From: Thermothelomyces thermophilus ATCC 42464
Taxonomy: Eukaryota; Ascomycota; Sordariomycetes; Sordariales; Chaetomiaceae
NCBI RefSeq assembly: GCF_000226095.1
Contig: NC_016478.1
Location: 3,090,001 to 3,154,000, forward strand
Reading direction: 5' to 3'
DNA: 64,000 bases
Shown here: piece by piece, positions 60,678 to 64,000 of the stretch
How positions within the stretch are numbered: position 1 is the stretch's first letter
Layout: the number at the start of each line of letters is the position of its first letter
The notes under the pieces: model-generated
The model's input: the letters and a program-made list of their open reading frames with translations, nothing else
What the model was told of the DNA's origin: nothing
Databases searched by the model: none
Translations under genes and position numbers: made by a program

Positions 60678-61912
60678 TCAGATCAAGCCAAACCACTGGA
60701 GCAGCTGCTGCTCGTTCACTGTCGACTGATGGCCGATGCCCTGGCCAAAGAATCCCTGCAGCTGCGTCCCGTCGCCATAGATCTTCTGGGTCCACCCGGG
60801 GGACGGCACTCCGCTCACCTCCTGCGTCAACTCGACGCCCAGGACGTTGGACCACTGCTTGAGCGCCTCCTCGGCGCACTGCGGCCTGACGAGAGTGTCT
60901 TCAAGCCCGTGGAAGATCTGCATCCGCGGCCGCCGCCCGGTATATCCCGCATAGGCATTCCGGACAAAGTCGCCCCACTCCTGCGCTGTCTTCTGTAGGC
61001 CCTGGGCGCAGGTCTGGTTGGGACTGAACGGCGTAGCAGATTCGGCGCCTGTTGCATCAGAGTGTTTCGCTCCGTCAGCAGGCATCGCTTTCATTAGAAA
61101 TCAGTCAAGGTTGACAGATGGGCCTGCTGCTCCCGTCGTAGCTCGGGATCCGGTTGCGATCCCCACATAACTTGGTCTCTCCCACTGCCTCGCCACCTGG
61201 ATATGTAGGTAGGTGGTGACTTTCTCAGAAGAAAAGAGGAAGGAGGGTGGGGGGAGATTGGCGCGGTGGGGGAGAGGATGGAGGGAGGGAGGGGAGCGGC
61301 TGAAGCGGAAGAGCGAGGACTTACCCGCAGCACAACCAAAGGCCACACCCGAGTACACGGCGCCGGCCTCGAACACGTCCGGGTACGAGCCGGCGAGCTG
61401 GTTGGTCATCATGCCGCCGGACGAGAAGCCCATGGCGTACACGCGCGAGCTGTCGCCCGAGTGCTTGTCGAGGGTGTAGTTGACCATGCTGACGATACCC
61501 AGCGCGTCGCCGCCCTGGCCGTGGGTCAGGGTGTCCGGGTTCTGGATGTCCCAGCAGTTGCTCATGTGCGGCGTGCTAGGGTAGATGAGGATGAAGCCGT
61601 TGTCGTCGGCATACGACGGCAGCTGGGTCCCGCTGAACCACTGCTGGGCGCTTCCGCCGCAGGGATGGAGCTGTGGGGTGGGTTGTACGACTTCCCATCA
61701 GACCGCTGCTGCTACCATGGCGGAGAGGGAAGCGCAGCGTGGACACATCTTACCGCAACGATCACTGGGGGGTTGGTGTCCAGCTGATCGGGCACGTAGA
61801 TGTACATCTGAATGTTGGTCGGGTTGTCTCCAAACTCGGTGACCTCCTGCAGCGAGGCGGCGAGGCATGTTGCCGCCAAGACGGCGAACCCGAGGAACGA
61901 GCGAACCAGCAT
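60678..61912 (-). CDS. Secreted CE1-type esterase (feruloyl / acetylxylan esterase)
   Basis: Extracellular plant-cell-wall esterase of the PHB-depolymerase-like CE1 group. Three exons: 61754-61912 (53 codons), 61325-61670 and 60678-61087; 304 residues with exact phases. Signal peptide MLVRSFLGFAVLAATCLAA. Blocks: IQMYIYVPDQLDTNPPVIVA, LHPCGGSAQQWFSGTQLPSY (oxyanion region), MSNCWDIQNPDTLTHGQGGD, nucleophile AMGFSSGGMMTNQLAGSYPD (GxSxG, Ser about 136), PRMQIFHGLEDTLV with the likely catalytic Asp, and GIGHQSTVNEQ with the likely His. There is no C-terminal CBM1, so it is a single-domain enzyme. Intron 2 is long (237 bp) and an alternative acceptor at about 61199 leads to an early stop, so the CTGAT...AAAG acceptor at 61088 is preferred. 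Ferulate and acetyl-xylan specificity cannot be separated here. Confidence 0.88.
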
Positions 61913-64000
61913 GGCGGCAGACAGGTCGGAGAGGTGTGGTCGGGAGTGAGACGGCTTGAGACTCGATACAAAGCGTTGGACCAAACACCAACGGCTACGG
62001 ACGTAGTCATTATATGAAACACTCGCTTTGTCTACGCTAATTATCTGACTTGTCTTCTTCTAGCCTACGGACCCAGAGCGACGCATCAAGCATGGGCCAC
62101 CAAAGATTTGCGAACGCGACTACTACCTCTTCGGGCGGCGGCACCGAAGAAAAGTTCCACTGAGGGCGGGTAAATTAGGCGACGCGACATCGCCGGTAGC
62201 TGAACCGCCCTATCGAACCCAAGATTGAAGCCATATGTGTGGCGTATATTAAACAGTCAACGGGTAAGTCCGGGGTCAATGCGCGTCGGCAACTTTCTTC
62301 GGCAACTGGGTCAGGGGTTTCGAGTTCCTGTTGGAAATCCTATTGGGGCGTTTGCAAGGCTGCCGATCAATGCAACGACAAATGTTGACGCCGCCAAACC
62401 GGGCGCCCGGGATGGCAGCTGTTCCTGGAACGGGATGTTTGCATTCATGGTCACGGAATGGAATACCACGTCATACGTCTCACAAGAGCAAGGGAAGCAT
62501 GGCACCATGGCGAGTGTTTCGGCAGTTCCGGATGCCACTGGGAGTTGACTGAATCTCGGCGTATGCAACCTCGTTCATCTATAGGTCCAGGTATGTGGAA
62601 GGACCCCAACAACGCAGCAGGTCGAAGTTCGACCAAATGCCAATTGGATTACAATCATTAAGGTAGCCAATTCCATGGGAGCAAGCACTGTAACAAGATA
62701 CAGGACCAGACCCTCTCCTACGTGGAGGAGCCCACGAAAAAATATGTTCGCCGCGTAAATAAGGGGCTGAGGTGTGATGGCTGTTTGTGTATCTAGAAAG
62801 CCATCTGCACTCCTTCTCTCATTGTCAACGTGTGAAAGTTGCCGTGATGAAATCAGAGGCGCTGGCTGAGGGAACGGGAACTGTGAGAAAAATCTGGCTG
62901 TTGGTGCTTAGCATACCCTATCGAACGACAAAGGTCCAAAGCTACGAACGGGTTGCTTTGCTTTAACGTTATATGGGATAGGTAGCAAAGGTCGAGCTCG
63001 TCCGCCGAACCTCTTTGGCACTAACTGATATCTAACAAGGGACTAGTAGTGCCCATGAGCAAGAGGAGTAACGGAGCGAACCCGTAATTACTGGTTGATT
63101 GTCGACGACTACAGCTGAGGTGAACAGCGCGGCTTCGGAGGGCGCGGATCCTTGCAAGACGGCAACCCAACTTCCTGCCTTCGCGGGTGGTCGTCAACAC
63201 TCGCTCCTGGCTGGGCCAGAAGCAAGCAGGTGGCAAATTTTCAGGCTAATCTCAGCAGAGGCCCGCAAGAAAGAGCCGTACGTTCCCGTTCATCGTGAGG
63301 ATTATTATGCAATTCTTCCGATTGCCGGAGGCGCAGCTGCAATGCCTCCAGCCATCAGTCTCTTGTAGGAGAGAAAGGCGTTTAGCTGTTTTGTTCGTCA
63401 CATGAAAAACTCGGGTCGGTAGAGACAGTCATTCATGGGGGGCTTGCTCGGTAGGCCACTTTCAACGATCATCTTCATCCTCGGACTTTGCATGAAGAAG
63501 AGAACGGCCGCAGTAGCGTTTAAGTCAGGAATGTCGTTGGCCGAATCCCCATCATCATCGTGAGAGAACAAATTCGTTTAGTTCACCACGGCATTTTAGT
63601 TGCAGTACGCAGTCAAATTTGCACAGCAACTGCGCGACTCACTGCGTCTTTCGTAAGAATAATGGTGATGATCTAGCCCTGAGAACTGACAACTTTATAC
63701 GCTGCTTTGTGAACTACACCGCTGGCAAAGTTTATTGACCTCTCAAACAAGGAAGGCGACTGGAAGCAGATTTCTGCCGCTCTCAAACCAGGAAAACATC
63801 GTCGGATGGTGGCCTTTTTTCTCGTGTGGCCAGCTGCCTGAGGTGCCGGCTCTCCAGCGTCAGCCAATGTTGGCGCGGTGCTGATTTATGTGCGGCCAAA
63901 TATGCGGGCATAGCTTTGGTCGATTGCAGCTGATGCTTGCAGTCGTGTGAAGCTTGTGGTTCGAGTAGGTCCAAAGAAAACACTTGGACTGTCTCCCCAA
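61913..64000. other. Right-end intergenic spacer
   Basis: About 2.1 kb with only short frames of chance-like composition. The left 200 bp is the esterase promoter. No repeat, tRNA or gene start could be supported up to the window edge. Confidence 0.5.

Noticed and set aside
61094-61348. Extra exon between esterase exons 2 and 3
   Set aside because: The alternative acceptor near 61199 leads to an early stop; direct joining to 61087 keeps frame and family length.

Overview
The window is nuclear DNA from a filamentous ascomycete (Pezizomycotina). Gene content and style suggest a Sordariomycete, possibly Sordariales. The pointers are GC-rich codon third positions, short 50-100 bp introns with GTRNGT donors and CTAAC/CTGAC branch sites, a SNT1/Set3C corepressor, a deoxyhypusine synthase, a SesB-NACHT-propeller NLR, a Clr5-ankyrin protein, a GT90 protein and a CE1 esterase. 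No rRNA, CRISPR array, bacterial operon or intact transposon was seen. Gene models were built by hand from reading frames, splice sites and phase bookkeeping; no search was run.

Layout, left to right: (1) 5' half of an ataxin-2/Pbp1 gene (-, runs off the left edge); (2) a probable GPI-anchored Ser/Thr-rich wall protein with a frame break (-); (3) BUD6/AIP3 polarity factor (+); (4) a beta-lactamase-fold serine hydrolase (+); (5) SNT1-like SANT corepressor (-); (6) deoxyhypusine synthase (+); (7) HMG-CoA lyase (-); (8) an NLR immune-type receptor with a lipase-like N-terminus, NACHT and beta-propeller (-); (9) fructosamine-3-kinase family protein (+); (10) MFS drug:H+ antiporter (+); (11) tRNA-Gln(CTG) (+). 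Next comes a block of about 6 kb without a gene call (38-44 kb), rich in tandem repeats, homopolymers and short palindromes. It is followed by (12) a tiny two-exon gene for an 87-residue orphan (+); (13) a secreted TagC/P68-type beta-propeller protein (-); (14) an HNH_2 nuclease-family gene (-); (15) a multi-membrane-span GT90/CAP10 glycosyltransferase (-); (16) a Clr5-domain ankyrin protein (-); (17) a secreted CE1 feruloyl/acetylxylan-type esterase (-).

The left 25 kb is mostly housekeeping: mRNA metabolism, polarity, Set3C chromatin, hypusination of eIF5A and leucine catabolism. From about 26 kb rightward the content is more accessory: NLR, HNH_2, Clr5-ankyrin, exporters and secreted enzymes, with long repeat-bearing spacers. 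The genes are independent units and no biosynthetic cluster is evident. The most unusual items are the NLR locus with an unexplained 179-codon frame just upstream, the gene-poor repeat block, the 87-residue orphan with an 11-nt first exon, and the frame break in the GPI-protein candidate.
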